Origin: CAZPWQ01 sp964590495
Lineage (GTDB): Bacteria > Bacteroidota > Rhodothermia > Balneolales > Balneolaceae
DNA: 31,136 bases
Reading direction: 5' to 3'
Assembly: GCA_964590495.1 (NCBI GenBank)
Contig: CAZPWQ010000032.1
Location: 1 to 31,136, forward strand
Shown here: one piece after another, positions 17,625-26,800 of the stretch
Layout of the letters: every line of letters begins with the position of its first letter
How positions within the stretch are numbered: position 1 is the first letter of the stretch
Notes under the pieces: generated by a model
Seen by the model: only the letters and a program-made list of their open reading frames with translations
The model's database searches: none
Told to the model about the DNA's origin: nothing
Program-made: the position numbers and the translations under genes

Positions 17625-17812
17625 CTGTTATCAATAAGATGACAATCGAAAAAACCCTTACCCCGTAATTTTTTTGCGTATTTGCGTTATCACACCGGTT
17701 TTTCTATTTCAGAGTACTCAGAAATTCGAGCAGGTCGCGCAGTTCGGTCCTGGTCAGCACTTGTCCGGTCGCCGGCATGGCCGAGGGTGGATCGATATTC
17801 CGGCGGAAAATT
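17625..17812 (-). repeat. Gene-tail repeat, copy A
   Basis: This segment of about 188 bp is clearly similar to copy B at 21367-21551. The shared part covers both the coding tail (17704-17812) and about 80 bp of downstream non-coding DNA, as far as TTGATAACAG on the minus strand. Shared stretches include CTCGAATTT, GAGTACTCTGAAATA and TACGGGGTAAGG. It directly follows the GH53 stop codon. Confidence 0.8.
17704..17812 (-). pseudogene. Remnant: last ~36 codons of a PVC-type cytochrome c protein, copy A
   Basis: The minus-strand frame ending in TAG at 17704 contains IDPPSAMPATGQ followed by VLTRTELRDLLEFLSTLK and a stop. This is the characteristic C-terminal end (RRxIxPPSAMPxxGxxLxxxELRDLxxYL) of large heme-binding PVC-type cytochrome c / dehydrogenase proteins. 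Nothing upstream continues it: the frame runs into the end of the GH53 gene in a different phase. It is read as a 3' gene fragment left by deletion, replacement or recombination. Confidence 0.75.
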
Positions 17813-17828
17813 ACCCAGAAAACAGATA

Positions 17829-18932
17829 TCAGTTCCCGTCTGTTCTGCTCACGGGGTGGGTAAACTCATGGAACGCGTCCAGCACGGGAAGCGCATTGCC
17901 GTCATCGTCAAAATAGCCGCGGTCTCTCAGGCCTCCCATCGTCGCCGGCTCCCACCACATGATTCCTTTTCCACGGTTGTCGGGAAGGCTTAACACCACA
18001 TGATTTGCCCGTTGCAGAAATTCTTTCTGCCCCTCGGGTGTTTCCGGGAAAGGCGGCTCTGCCTCGCTGAAATAATTGCTTTGTCTCCAGTAGAAACCGG
18101 TCTCCACCAGGATGACATCTTTCTCATACTCATTGGCGGCAAACGTCAGGTTTTGGCGAAGATTTAACAACGTGCCGTGCGACCATGGATAGAACGAGAA
18201 ACCCATGACGTCATACGGGATCTCATGTTTTTCGATATTATCAAAAAAGGCTTTTGTACTCTGAATATTGCCGCCGTCGTCTATATGGATCATGATTTCC
18301 GGGCGTTTGTGATTCCCGCGACCCGCATCCACTCCATTGACGCCGGCATAGATCAGTTCCGCCAGCTGATCCTTGTTTTCCGGGAACCGGCCGTTGGGCC
18401 ACAACATCCCATTACCGATTTCATTGCCGATCTGTACCATGTCGGGAAGTACGCCCGCCTCGCGCATGCGGGTGATCACATCGCGGTTGTACTCATACAA
18501 CGCCGTCACCATCTCCTCCTGGCTCATCCCTTCCCATGCGGCGGGCGGCCATTGTTGATGCGGGTCGGCCCAGGAATCGGAGTAGTGCGGGCAGAGCAGG
18601 ATCTTGAACCCGAGCTCCTTCGCCTCCTGTGCCAACTCTATGGTATACTCCAGATCGTTGGTCGAACGGTCGGGAGAATGCCACAGCCGGAGCCGGATCC
18701 AGTTGTACCCGTTGTCCCGGAAAATTTCCAGGCCCGGTTTGGCCTCGCCGTTATCGCTGAATACCAGCCCGTTTTCATCCTCAATCTGTTTCAGGAAAGA
18801 GAGATCGGCCCCGAACGCATAATCCTGCTGATGCATTTCGGGGGGTAATTCCTGGGCCATAAGTCCCATATTAGGACCCCATAACAAACCAAAGGAAAAA
18901 AATAAGATCAAATTCCAGTTCAATATTTTCAT
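17829..18932 (-). CDS. GH53 endo-beta-1,4-galactanase (arabinogalactanase)
   Basis: This is a secreted clan-A endo-glycosidase that cuts beta-1,4-linked galactan, such as pectic rhamnogalacturonan-I side chains and type I arabinogalactan. The protein has 367 residues from ATG 18932, which gives a clean signal peptide (about 1-26, ending GLMAQ). The open frame extends upstream to 19010, but those 26 residues look untranslated. Family landmarks are ADLSFLKQIEDENGLVF, WIRLRLWHSP, the acid/base Glu171 in QIGNEIGNGMLWP and the nucleophile Glu277 in LVETGF. A C-terminal WWEP and GLRDRGYFDDDGNALP complete the fold. Its stop is followed directly by the cytochrome c tail remnant, and the upstream PQQ dehydrogenase ends 90 bases before its start. 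Confidence 0.93.
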   Translation of the reverse strand: MKILNWNLILFFSFGLLWGPNMGLMAQELPPEMHQQDYAFGADLSFLKQIEDENGLVFSDNGEAKPGLEIFRDNGYNWIRLRLWHSPDRSTNDLEYTIELAQEAKELGFKILLCPHYSDSWADPHQQWPPAAWEGMSQEEMVTALYEYNRDVITRMREAGVLPDMVQIGNEIGNGMLWPNGRFPENKDQLAELIYAGVNGVDAGRGNHKRPEIMIHIDDGGNIQSTKAFFDNIEKHEIPYDVMGFSFYPWSHGTLLNLRQNLTFAANEYEKDVILVETGFYWRQSNYFSEAEPPFPETPEGQKEFLQRANHVVLSLPDNRGKGIMWWEPATMGGLRDRGYFDDDGNALPVLDAFHEFTHPVSRTDGN

Positions 18933-19022
18933 GTTTAGTATTTGCTTAATTAATAAGATGCTATTGTAGAAAAACTTACCGACTACCCTAAATAAAAAAT
19001 TGATTCCCACATATTTTTATCT

Positions 19023-21185
19023 TTATGGCAGAGAAAATGCTATAAACCAGCCTCCAGGCTTGGTTCGGAATCGTACTCCTCCGGCAGCGATGGCTACATA
19101 TTGCTTGCCGTCAACTGAATAGGTGATGGGAGTTGCATATGCTCCCGCCGGCAATTGGTACTCCCAGACCACTTCTCCCGTGTTTGTATTAAAAGCACGG
19201 AATTTTTCGTCTTTGGTAGCACCGATAAATAAGAGTCCACCAGCCGTTACCACAGGGCCGCCGGTATTTTCAGTTCCCGTTAAAGGAATCCCTTTTTCAG
19301 TTAATTCTTCATGTTCACCCAAGGGTACACGCCATACATATTCACCCGTATTCAGATTAATCGCATTAAGTGTGCCCCACGGGGGCCTGATACCCGGATA
19401 ACCGTTCTGATCTCTCAGCCGCCCGCCACCTCTTCTTATATAAGGTGATTGATAGGGAAACTCACGATTTACTGAACCAATAGAAAAGTTTGCTTCACGC
19501 TGATGGTCTCCTCCGCCACTTTCCGGATCGAGCAAAAATTCGACAATAGCATCGAGTTCCTCGTCAGAAATCTGTTGGAACGACGGCATCCGCCCTTTTC
19601 CAGACCTTATGATTTCTTCTATCTCATCAATCGTGAGTTTGTCCTCAATATCAATGAGACCCACAACATCACCGGCCCCTCCCGACCGATCGGCACCATG
19701 GCAGGCCGCGCAGTTTTTTATATAGAGATCATTTCCATACGAAACGCTTTTCTCAATTGTGGAAGCCACATCCGTCATCTTGACAATCCACGGAGTTTCA
19801 TTCGAATTCTGATAAAGAATTCCTTCCGGGTCCGCGGCGCTGCCACCCCATTCGGCTCCCCCGCTGATACCGAATACCATCGTACCCTCTTCGCTGGGAG
19901 GAATATGCTTCTCACCATATTTGATACCTGACAAACGTTCTTTGATATGAGCATAAGCCTCCGGGAACATAGTTGAGTCCGGGAAATCATCTTCCGTATA
20001 GATTTGCCGGGCAAACGGCTCCGGTTTGAGCGGGAATTTTTGCGTTGGCCAGGGATCTTCCCCCGGCAGGGCCTCGGTGGGAACGGAACGCTCTTCCACG
20101 GGAAACAGGGATTCCCCGGTGTCCCGGTCAAGTACAAAGATTAAACCGTCTTTGGTCGTTTGTACGACGGCATCAACCATCTCCCCGTCGTGTTCCACCG
20201 ATAGCAAATTTGGCGGATTCGGAGGATCCCAGTCCCAAAGATCGTGATGGACAAGTTGATTATACCATACTAATTCGCCGGTTTCGGCATCCAAAGCGAG
20301 GACACAGTTGGCAAACAGATTTTTGCCGGCGCGGTCTCCTCCATAAAAATTCGGTGATGGTGCTCCTGTTCCCAGATAAACCACGCCCCGCTCTTCGTCC
20401 AGGGCCATCCCCGCCCAGTTGTTGGCGCCTCCTATATTTTTGTAAGCCCCCTCCTCCCAGGTATCGTATCCGAATTCACCCGGCTGGGGAATGGTATTAA
20501 ATTTCCATACCAGTTCCCCCGTGTGAATATCAAATCCACGAATATGACCCGGCAGTGCATCGCCGGCTTCTGATACAGTGGACCCCATAATAACAATGTC
20601 TTTGTAGATGACTCCCGGCGTAGTTGCCGTTACCGCAAGCTCATTTGCATCATAATGTTCACTTTCCAGCCCGGTATGCAGATCCACTTTCCCCCCTTCA
20701 CCAAAAGATTCGATTGGCTCTCCGGTTATCGCGTCCACGGAGTGAAGATAGATACCTGCTGCATACAAAATGCGCTTTTCTTCTCCATCCTCCCAAAACA
20801 TGACGCCACGGTTTGAACTATTGTATCCCTGGAAAGTCGCGGAAGGATTGTATTTCCATAATTCCTCTCCGGTAGCGGCATCCAGGGCAAATAATTCAAG
20901 TTTGGGGGTGGTTCCGTAAAAAATACCATCAATCACAACAGGCTGGTTTTGAATCTGCCGGGGCCAACCGGTAGTGTCTCTGTTTTCGGCTGCGTTATAT
21001 TGCCAAACAACATCCAGATCCTTGACATTATCCAGGTTAATCTGGGTTAAAGGTGAATATCTATTACCGGCATAATTTCCGCCATAGTAAGGCCAGTCTT
21101 CACCCGCTTGCCGTGGTGATCTGTCAGTACAGCTTATCCCACCGATACAAAGAAGCCCAATAAAGAGTATTATCCTATTTTTCAT
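19023..21185 (-). CDS. PQQ-dependent dehydrogenase with embedded cytochrome c domain (lipoprotein)
   Basis: This is a 720-residue quinoprotein of the glucose-dehydrogenase/alcohol-dehydrogenase beta-propeller family. The lipobox GISC gives lipid Cys19. Propeller blades fill about 30-470 with repeated ALDAATGEELW/DIHTGELVW motifs. HHDLWDWDPP (313-322) matches the active-site motif of quinoprotein glucose dehydrogenases. A mono-heme c domain is inserted late (about 475-555), with CAACH at 492-496 and a Met ligand at 533 in GRMPSF. Propeller sequence then resumes to the C-terminus. The expected reaction is periplasmic oxidation of an aldose to a lactone or of an alcohol to an aldehyde, with electrons passing to the heme and then to the respiratory chain. 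Next to GH53 and a lactonase-like gene, galactose or another aldose is a plausible substrate. PQQ synthesis genes are not in the window. Confidence 0.9.
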   Translation of the reverse strand: MKNRIILFIGLLCIGGISCTDRSPRQAGEDWPYYGGNYAGNRYSPLTQINLDNVKDLDVVWQYNAAENRDTTGWPRQIQNQPVVIDGIFYGTTPKLELFALDAATGEELWKYNPSATFQGYNSSNRGVMFWEDGEEKRILYAAGIYLHSVDAITGEPIESFGEGGKVDLHTGLESEHYDANELAVTATTPGVIYKDIVIMGSTVSEAGDALPGHIRGFDIHTGELVWKFNTIPQPGEFGYDTWEEGAYKNIGGANNWAGMALDEERGVVYLGTGAPSPNFYGGDRAGKNLFANCVLALDAETGELVWYNQLVHHDLWDWDPPNPPNLLSVEHDGEMVDAVVQTTKDGLIFVLDRDTGESLFPVEERSVPTEALPGEDPWPTQKFPLKPEPFARQIYTEDDFPDSTMFPEAYAHIKERLSGIKYGEKHIPPSEEGTMVFGISGGAEWGGSAADPEGILYQNSNETPWIVKMTDVASTIEKSVSYGNDLYIKNCAACHGADRSGGAGDVVGLIDIEDKLTIDEIEEIIRSGKGRMPSFQQISDEELDAIVEFLLDPESGGGDHQREANFSIGSVNREFPYQSPYIRRGGGRLRDQNGYPGIRPPWGTLNAINLNTGEYVWRVPLGEHEELTEKGIPLTGTENTGGPVVTAGGLLFIGATKDEKFRAFNTNTGEVVWEYQLPAGAYATPITYSVDGKQYVAIAAGGVRFRTKPGGWFIAFSLP

Positions 21186-21332
21186 CCCTGGTAAATAATA
21201 GTTGGCAAGTTTACCGAAAAAGTGGACGGCCTGGTAATATCGCCTTTCGTTAAGCCGGCTTTGATAACCGTAACATCATCCCGTAAATCAGCCATGGTTT
21301 TAAACCGCATTTCTCACCAAGCCCCGAAGGAT

Positions 21333-21348
21333 CGGGGTTCGTCAGCAA
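21333..21348. repeat. REP-like hairpin CCCCGA-AGGA-TCGGGG
   Basis: This is a perfect 6-bp inverted repeat with a 4-base loop. It is adjacent to the shared gene-tail repeat and similar in core to the hairpins at 14991 and 23830. No T-run follows, so it is not a typical intrinsic terminator. Confidence 0.6.
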
Positions 21349-21366
21349 AGCGAAGATATCCCGATA

Positions 21367-21551
21367 CTGTTATCAATAATATGGCAACTGAAAAAAGCCT
21401 TACCCCGTATTTTTTTTAGTATTTGGGTTATCACACTGGTTTTTTATTTCAGAGTACTCAAAAATTCGAGCAGCTCGCGCAGCTCGCTCCGGTTCAGCAC
21501 CTGCCCCCCCAGTGGCATGGCCGAGGGTGCTCGGCTATTTCGGACTTCCAT
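21367..21551 (-). repeat. Gene-tail repeat, copy B
   Basis: This is the second copy of the repeat at 17625-17812, in the same orientation. It spans the coding tail at 21444-21551 plus about 80 bp of downstream sequence. By eye the two copies agree at roughly four of five positions, with small indels. The pair brackets the GH53 and PQQ dehydrogenase genes. Confidence 0.8.
21444..21551 (-). pseudogene. Remnant: last ~35 codons of a PVC-type cytochrome c protein, copy B
   Basis: A minus-strand frame from ATG 21551 to TAA 21444 encodes 35 residues containing RAPSAMPLGGQVLN and ending SELRELLEFLSTLK. It is homologous to copy A and to the C-terminal end of PVC-type cytochrome c proteins. It begins 12 bases after the stop of the clan-A hydrolase gene. 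It has a start codon, so it could be translated as a short peptide, but the match to only the extreme C-terminus of a much larger family argues for a fragment. Confidence 0.7.
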
Positions 21552-21563
21552 TTTTATGACAAC

Positions 21564-23789
21564 TTATCTTTCAACGACAATTTCATACCACGTAGTTGTC
21601 TTCCCTCCTATCGGAAACCTCCATTCTGATCCGTCGGATTCGGCCTGTTCCGGTTCTCCCATCCACCGGCCGCTTCCGTCAAGAGCATATACATTTATGG
21701 ATGTAGCTCCCTCGAGTCCCTGCAAGGTGACTTCCCCGCTGACTACCTCAATGCGGGAGGGCGATTCGCCGCGTTCGGTGATGCGCATCCCGGCTTCATC
21801 CCAGACTGTTCCGGTGTTTTCGGCCCGGGCCCCTGCCACCAAAAGCAGCCGGGAAGCTTGAGCAATAGCCGTAGTGTCCTCGTCCAGTGAAGACAGGGTG
21901 ATCGAGCTAAATTCATTGTCCACATTAACCGAAAGATTCTTCACCGGAACCTCATAATCCTCTAAAAAGCCGATCAACCCCTGAGATCTTGGAGTGTTGA
22001 TCGTGACCAGTCCACCTTTTTCTCCCTCCGGCAAATACCAGGCCAGCTCGCCGGTATCCGAAACAATGGGATTCTGCTGCTCCATTCGCTGCTGCCGGGT
22101 TGGCGGTCCATCAAAAGCACCGATCCGCACCTTGTGTTTCAGCACCAGCAAATTGTCAAATTCAGGGGTATAATAGGGGCGTTCCTCATCCGGGCGTACC
22201 ATTGTGGCCTGAAGCTGTTCTCTGGTGTAGCTGCGCTCCAGGGTCTGGTTTGCGCTGCTGACATCTCCCCGACCATACATCAGAGCGCCCGCGGTCATCT
22301 GGGGCATCTTCACCGGGTGATGGGAGATATCAAAGGAATCACCGATGAGAGGCGCATAGTCCCGGCTCTCCTTGGGTTCAAACGTATACATCATAATCCC
22401 CGACCAGTCCTGCAGACTGCCATAGGCAGCCAGTACCGGAATCCCCTCGCTGTCGTAAAAGTTCGGTGAGGGATTGTTTGTTTCCGGAATGGTGTAGGGC
22501 TTGCCGGCCACGGCAGTGCGGGAAAGGCGCATGATATTTGAAAATCCGGGATCATTCACCATGGGCGTGTTTACATCCCCATCCACATTGGGATGTTGCC
22601 AATACATATGGCCGCCGAGAAAATCCATGGTCGAGTTGGACCAGGCAAGCGGATATGCTCCTCCTCTCTCATGCATAAAATCAGCCGTCCCATACAGCAG
22701 GGATTTCAGCCCCAACTTATTCCTGAGATAGCTTTTCATCTCCTCATAATAGCTGCGCTCCACGTGCATATAAAAATCCCACGTAGCATGAAACAACTCC
22801 CCCGGATCCTGCCAGGAGGTCACCTCCGATTTTCTGAGGCGGGGAATGGGCTCGTTTTCCGACACTCCCGCCTCGCTGCGTAACTGTGCTATTTCACTTG
22901 CGTTGTAATGCTCCTGTAGATATTGATTGAACAGCTCCGTCAGCATCCCGGAGTAATACGGAGTTATAGGCTTGAAATTCGGATCCCGTACCGGCTCTTC
23001 GGGGGGATACAGGGATCCGCGATGCCAGCCGTCGGAAAAGGTATTCTCATTGAGCAGCTCAAACATGGCCACGGCGGGTTCATCCTTATACTGGACGCCG
23101 GTGTAGGGGTTGGTATGGGTAAGCCACTTCTCAGCCAGCTCTTTCTGGAGGCGGATCAGCTGCGGATCAAAATAGGTGGTATACTTGGCCCACCCGACAT
23201 CTTCGTAGTCGGCCACATCGTCGCCCTCTTTATAAGTGCGGCCCACGACGAGAACAAGGTCCGTATAGATGCCATGTTGCTTGAGCTGGTACATCCAATA
23301 ATCAAACTTGTCAAGCTGCTCGGGATCAAAATGCTGTGTATCGTTGCGATCTGCATCAATCAATCCCCGCGGAGTTTGGAAATCCAGGAATGTCGTCCGT
23401 ACAATATTGATACCGTGTCGGGCCAGAGCGGAAGCCCAAACCTCAGCATTTTCTTTGCTCGGAATCTGTGTCGACCCACGCGACCAGTCAGATATATTTA
23501 CTCCCCAGAACTGAATTGGCTCTCCATCGGGGGTATAAAAATACTCTCCATCAGCCGTGACATAACCATCTTTCCCGGCGGGGGCATCCAGCAGAAATGA
23601 GACATCAATTCGTGAATCATCTGCATTCCAATAATTTATCGTATAGGGTTCCAACTCCATTTGACCTTGGCTTGTCTGATCGCATCCCTGCATAAATGAA
23701 AGACCCAGAAACCAGAGTGCCAGACCTGCCAGTGAACATCCGCCGGCCATACGATTTACCTTAAAATGATTGATATACTTCTTATTCAT
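21564..23789 (-). CDS. Clan GH-A (GH5-like) glycoside hydrolase lipoprotein
   Basis: This is a 741-residue secreted lipoprotein with lipobox MQGC (Cys36). After a short N-terminal beta region containing QFWGVNISDW (93-102), a TIM barrel runs about 105-500. Glu248 in FELLNENTFSDGW is the likely acid/base (Asn-Glu after beta-4), and Glu436 in YTIPETNNP is the likely nucleophile (beta-7). This arrangement is typical of clan A. The C-terminal 200 residues form two beta-rich domains. Exact family is uncertain: GH5 is my first guess, with GH30/GH39-like groups also possible. It probably acts on a beta-linked plant or algal glycan at the cell surface or in the periplasm. The start at 23789 gives a usable, if long, lipoprotein signal. 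Confidence 0.78.
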   Translation of the reverse strand: MNKKYINHFKVNRMAGGCSLAGLALWFLGLSFMQGCDQTSQGQMELEPYTINYWNADDSRIDVSFLLDAPAGKDGYVTADGEYFYTPDGEPIQFWGVNISDWSRGSTQIPSKENAEVWASALARHGINIVRTTFLDFQTPRGLIDADRNDTQHFDPEQLDKFDYWMYQLKQHGIYTDLVLVVGRTYKEGDDVADYEDVGWAKYTTYFDPQLIRLQKELAEKWLTHTNPYTGVQYKDEPAVAMFELLNENTFSDGWHRGSLYPPEEPVRDPNFKPITPYYSGMLTELFNQYLQEHYNASEIAQLRSEAGVSENEPIPRLRKSEVTSWQDPGELFHATWDFYMHVERSYYEEMKSYLRNKLGLKSLLYGTADFMHERGGAYPLAWSNSTMDFLGGHMYWQHPNVDGDVNTPMVNDPGFSNIMRLSRTAVAGKPYTIPETNNPSPNFYDSEGIPVLAAYGSLQDWSGIMMYTFEPKESRDYAPLIGDSFDISHHPVKMPQMTAGALMYGRGDVSSANQTLERSYTREQLQATMVRPDEERPYYTPEFDNLLVLKHKVRIGAFDGPPTRQQRMEQQNPIVSDTGELAWYLPEGEKGGLVTINTPRSQGLIGFLEDYEVPVKNLSVNVDNEFSSITLSSLDEDTTAIAQASRLLLVAGARAENTGTVWDEAGMRITERGESPSRIEVVSGEVTLQGLEGATSINVYALDGSGRWMGEPEQAESDGSEWRFPIGGKTTTWYEIVVER

Positions 23790-23829
23790 TTTTCCGATTT
23801 AATTTATTTAAGTTTTCAAAGCTGACTCG

Positions 23830-23848
23830 GCCCCGACATGTTCGGGGC
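23830..23848. repeat. REP-like hairpin GCCCCGA-CATGT-TCGGGGC
   Basis: This is a perfect 7-bp inverted repeat with a 5-base loop in the 106-bp gap between two hydrolase genes. No T-run follows on either strand, so simple intrinsic termination is unlikely. The core matches the hairpin at 21333. Confidence 0.65.
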
Positions 23849-23895
23849 TGCCTCCAGTACGTGTTCCATCTCATCTCGTATTTTGTACCACTGGT

Positions 23896-26800
23896 TCAAG
23901 GAGTATTTAACAGGTTAACAAAGAGTTTTTTTGCTACGGCGGCGTCCGGACGATCATCCACGAGGTTTGAAACTATATCCAGAGTTGAGAGAATTATGGC
24001 ACCTTGTCCCAAAGGCAATTCACAGAGTGCAATTCCTATCGTGCCGGTATTGGTCGGGCCAACGCCTACAATAGTTTCCAATCCTTCCGGAGAAATGGGA
24101 AGGCCTTCTCCGCGATCCCGATAAAAAACCTGGTACTCCCAGCTCATTGCCGCAGCCTGGGGAAGTCCCTGAAACAAAGAATTCCTCCCTATAAATTGTC
24201 TTCCATAGAGATTCCGGTTTCTTCTTTCTGAACGGTGTTCCAATTCCGGAATTTTTTTAACAGGAAGAGTAGTGATCCATGAGTTCGCATTTTCCAGAAT
24301 TATCAGCCTGGTTCCTTGCTTAACCATATCTAACAGGTGCGAAGTGTCAATCATGCTGTCATCGTACATTCCCAAGACAATGACTGATGGTCTTGGTCCC
24401 TGGGAATTGAAAGCCGGAAGGGTCATACCATAGGTAGTCTGCAGGAAAGAATTTATTGTGCCGGAAGTATCAATAAGTGCCACATCTTCCCCCTCAATAG
24501 CTGGCGGCTCATGATAATCAGCTACAAACAGCTCATCAGATCCCTCTGCCTTTACCAGGCCATCACTACGGGTTAACGTGGCATTCAGTTTATAATAACC
24601 GTTCTGATCTGCTTTGGGCATCTTTATACCTTCGGTTAGAAGCTGGCCGAATTCTTCTCCTCCTATAACCTGGGTTTCGACGGTGTTGGTAAATATTTCA
24701 CTTCCGTCGGGAGCAGTCAGGGTTAGGTTAAGTTCATGGTGGCCTTGAAGGTTCTTTTCATTAATAAGAAAAATGTCTGCAACGGGAGAAGTACCTGCGG
24801 GAACTACCTTGTTTCTCAATTTGACGGCAACATATAGTGGTTGTGCATAGTACGGTAATATGGTAGGATCTGCAGTGGAATGACGGTATGTATCCACTAT
24901 ATCGGTGTTGGTAGACGCCCCTGCCCAGCCATTGAGCACATAGGCATCTGCTATATTCATCATACGCACATTTTCAATTATTCTTCCATGGAAATAGTGA
25001 AGGTTATGTCCCATCTTCATGGTAAGATCTTCAACAGTGGGAAATGCATCTCTCATTTGTGCTTCATCGAGAAACCTGTCGTAGGATTCATACCAGTTAA
25101 GATACCTTTTATCCATCCACCCGTCTGCTCCAATGCTATCAAGATCTTCTTTTATTCTTGCGAGGTTAAGTTGAGTTCCGAAAGCTCCTTCTTCACCCAG
25201 AAAGTAAACCTGGTCTTTTGGTACAACATTACCCGGTTCACCGAGAGTGTATCTGTCCGGATCAAGTACATAGCGGGCATAATAATTTGGGTTATTATAA
25301 TATTCGTCAACATATCCCTGCTGAGCTGCAAAGTGATAAGGATCGTACCAGCCGTGATAATAATGCGTAGAATCAAAAGGAAGCATATGAAGCTGGAACG
25401 GATCATCTTTCGTAATGGAATCCCTGGGGGGCTGAATACAGTTAAAGGTAACGATTCGTGAAGGATCCAATCTGTGAACCATATCGATATTTTCGTAGTC
25501 CCATTTAATCGGTTCATTGTAGGACCAGTCATCCAGATTCCAATTGGTCAGTGAAGGCCTAGAACGATCTCTTATGACCATTCTCCGCAATTTTTCCTTC
25601 CGCAATTTCTGGGAAAGCTCTGTTGGCGGATAAGGAAGGCTCTGATATCCCCCCGGTTCCTCGTAAATTAAAATCCCTTTCTCATCGGCCAGATCCATTG
25701 AAGCGGGCTGCCCAATGGCACGATGATACATGATCATATTATAACCGAGATCAATTACCTGTTGTATGTCGCGTTCGGCCATACCTTCAATCGGGAACAT
25801 CCCCATTTTTGGCCAAAAGCCCCGGGTCATTGCCGCAAGAAGAAAGACCCGCTCATCGTTTAAATAAAGTCGTTTGTCCCCATCCTTTTCCCCAATATCA
25901 AACCACCGGAATCCAAAACGTTGGCTTGCAGAATCCCGGATTCTGTTATTATTGCTGCGGAAAGCCGCAGTAGCTCCGTAAAGAGTTGCAGCATTTTCTT
26001 TATTTTCGCCCTGGTAACCTATAAGCTCCCATAATTTTGCATCAGGTACATTAGCTGTAAATTCATACACTCCCGAGTCGGATGGAAGGATATCGGCAGG
26101 AACAGATTGGTTCCATAATACCGCCTCCGGATTCCCGTACTCATGAATTGCGAGCGATAGGTTTCCTCTTTGTCTTGAACCAGTTTCATTTTCAAGAGTC
26201 ACAAATACTTTTACAGTTTTCGGATCGGGCTGATTTTGAATATAGATATCATCAACATAAACTTCATCAGTAGCATATAGTGAAACGTCACCTGTGATCC
26301 CTCCAAAACCATGTACCGAGGGGACTTTTTTGCCGCCCCAATCAATAGCTCTTGTATCATCCCAAGAGAAGGTGCCTCCGATATCAGTAATACGGATATC
26401 CAGATTGTTTGAACCGCCATAGTTTACCGCATCAGAAATATCTACTTCAAACGGAGTGTTTCCTATGATGTCGTATCCGACCAGTTTCTGATTTACAAAT
26501 ACTTCCGCCCGAATATTGACTGATTGAAAGGCAAGCATCAGTCTCTTCCCTTCGAGTTCCGACGGGATCTCAAATGTTCTGCTCCACCATGAAACTCCGA
26601 GATAGTCACCGGACATTTCCCCTGTTGAATCCGTCTCGCTCCAGAAATAGCCTTCTACTGTGCCGGGTACGGATACGCTCTTTTTAGTCGACTCAGAAAA
26701 ATTATCCCAGCCACCCGTAGGCGGGTTGACGGGGACCGCATCCAAATCTACCGGAGGGAGATATAACTCATCGTTCTCCCATTCTGCGTTTTTGTCCAGG

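Larger units (their letters stand above)
17096..17828. other. 733-bp intergenic gap with MITE-like element and gene-tail remnant
   Basis: No intact gene is visible. The gap contains the MITE-like element (17292-17415) and the repeat with a cytochrome c gene tail (17625-17812). The DNA at 17096-17291 is AT-rich and probably carries the leader of the SMP-30 gene, but no definite promoter boxes could be assigned. Nothing is recognisable in 17416-17624. Confidence 0.6.
21186..21563. other. 378-bp intergenic gap with gene-tail repeat B and a hairpin
   Basis: No intact gene is supported. The gap contains the copy B gene-tail repeat (21367-21551) and a REP-like hairpin (21333-21348). The remaining 21186-21330 shows nothing recognisable; it may hold the leader of the PQQ dehydrogenase gene. 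Confidence 0.6.

Noticed and set aside
18177..18848. A 223-codon plus-strand open frame opposite the GH53 gene
   Set aside because: It is fully antisense to the galactanase, with His/Arg-rich composition typical of reverse reading and no domain or start signal.
18933..19010. N-terminal extension of the GH53 protein to 19010
   Set aside because: The start at 18932 gives a clean signal peptide; the extension would bury it behind 26 unrelated residues.
23830..23848. Intrinsic terminator
   Set aside because: The hairpin is strong but has no T-run on either strand, so it was listed as a REP-like repeat.
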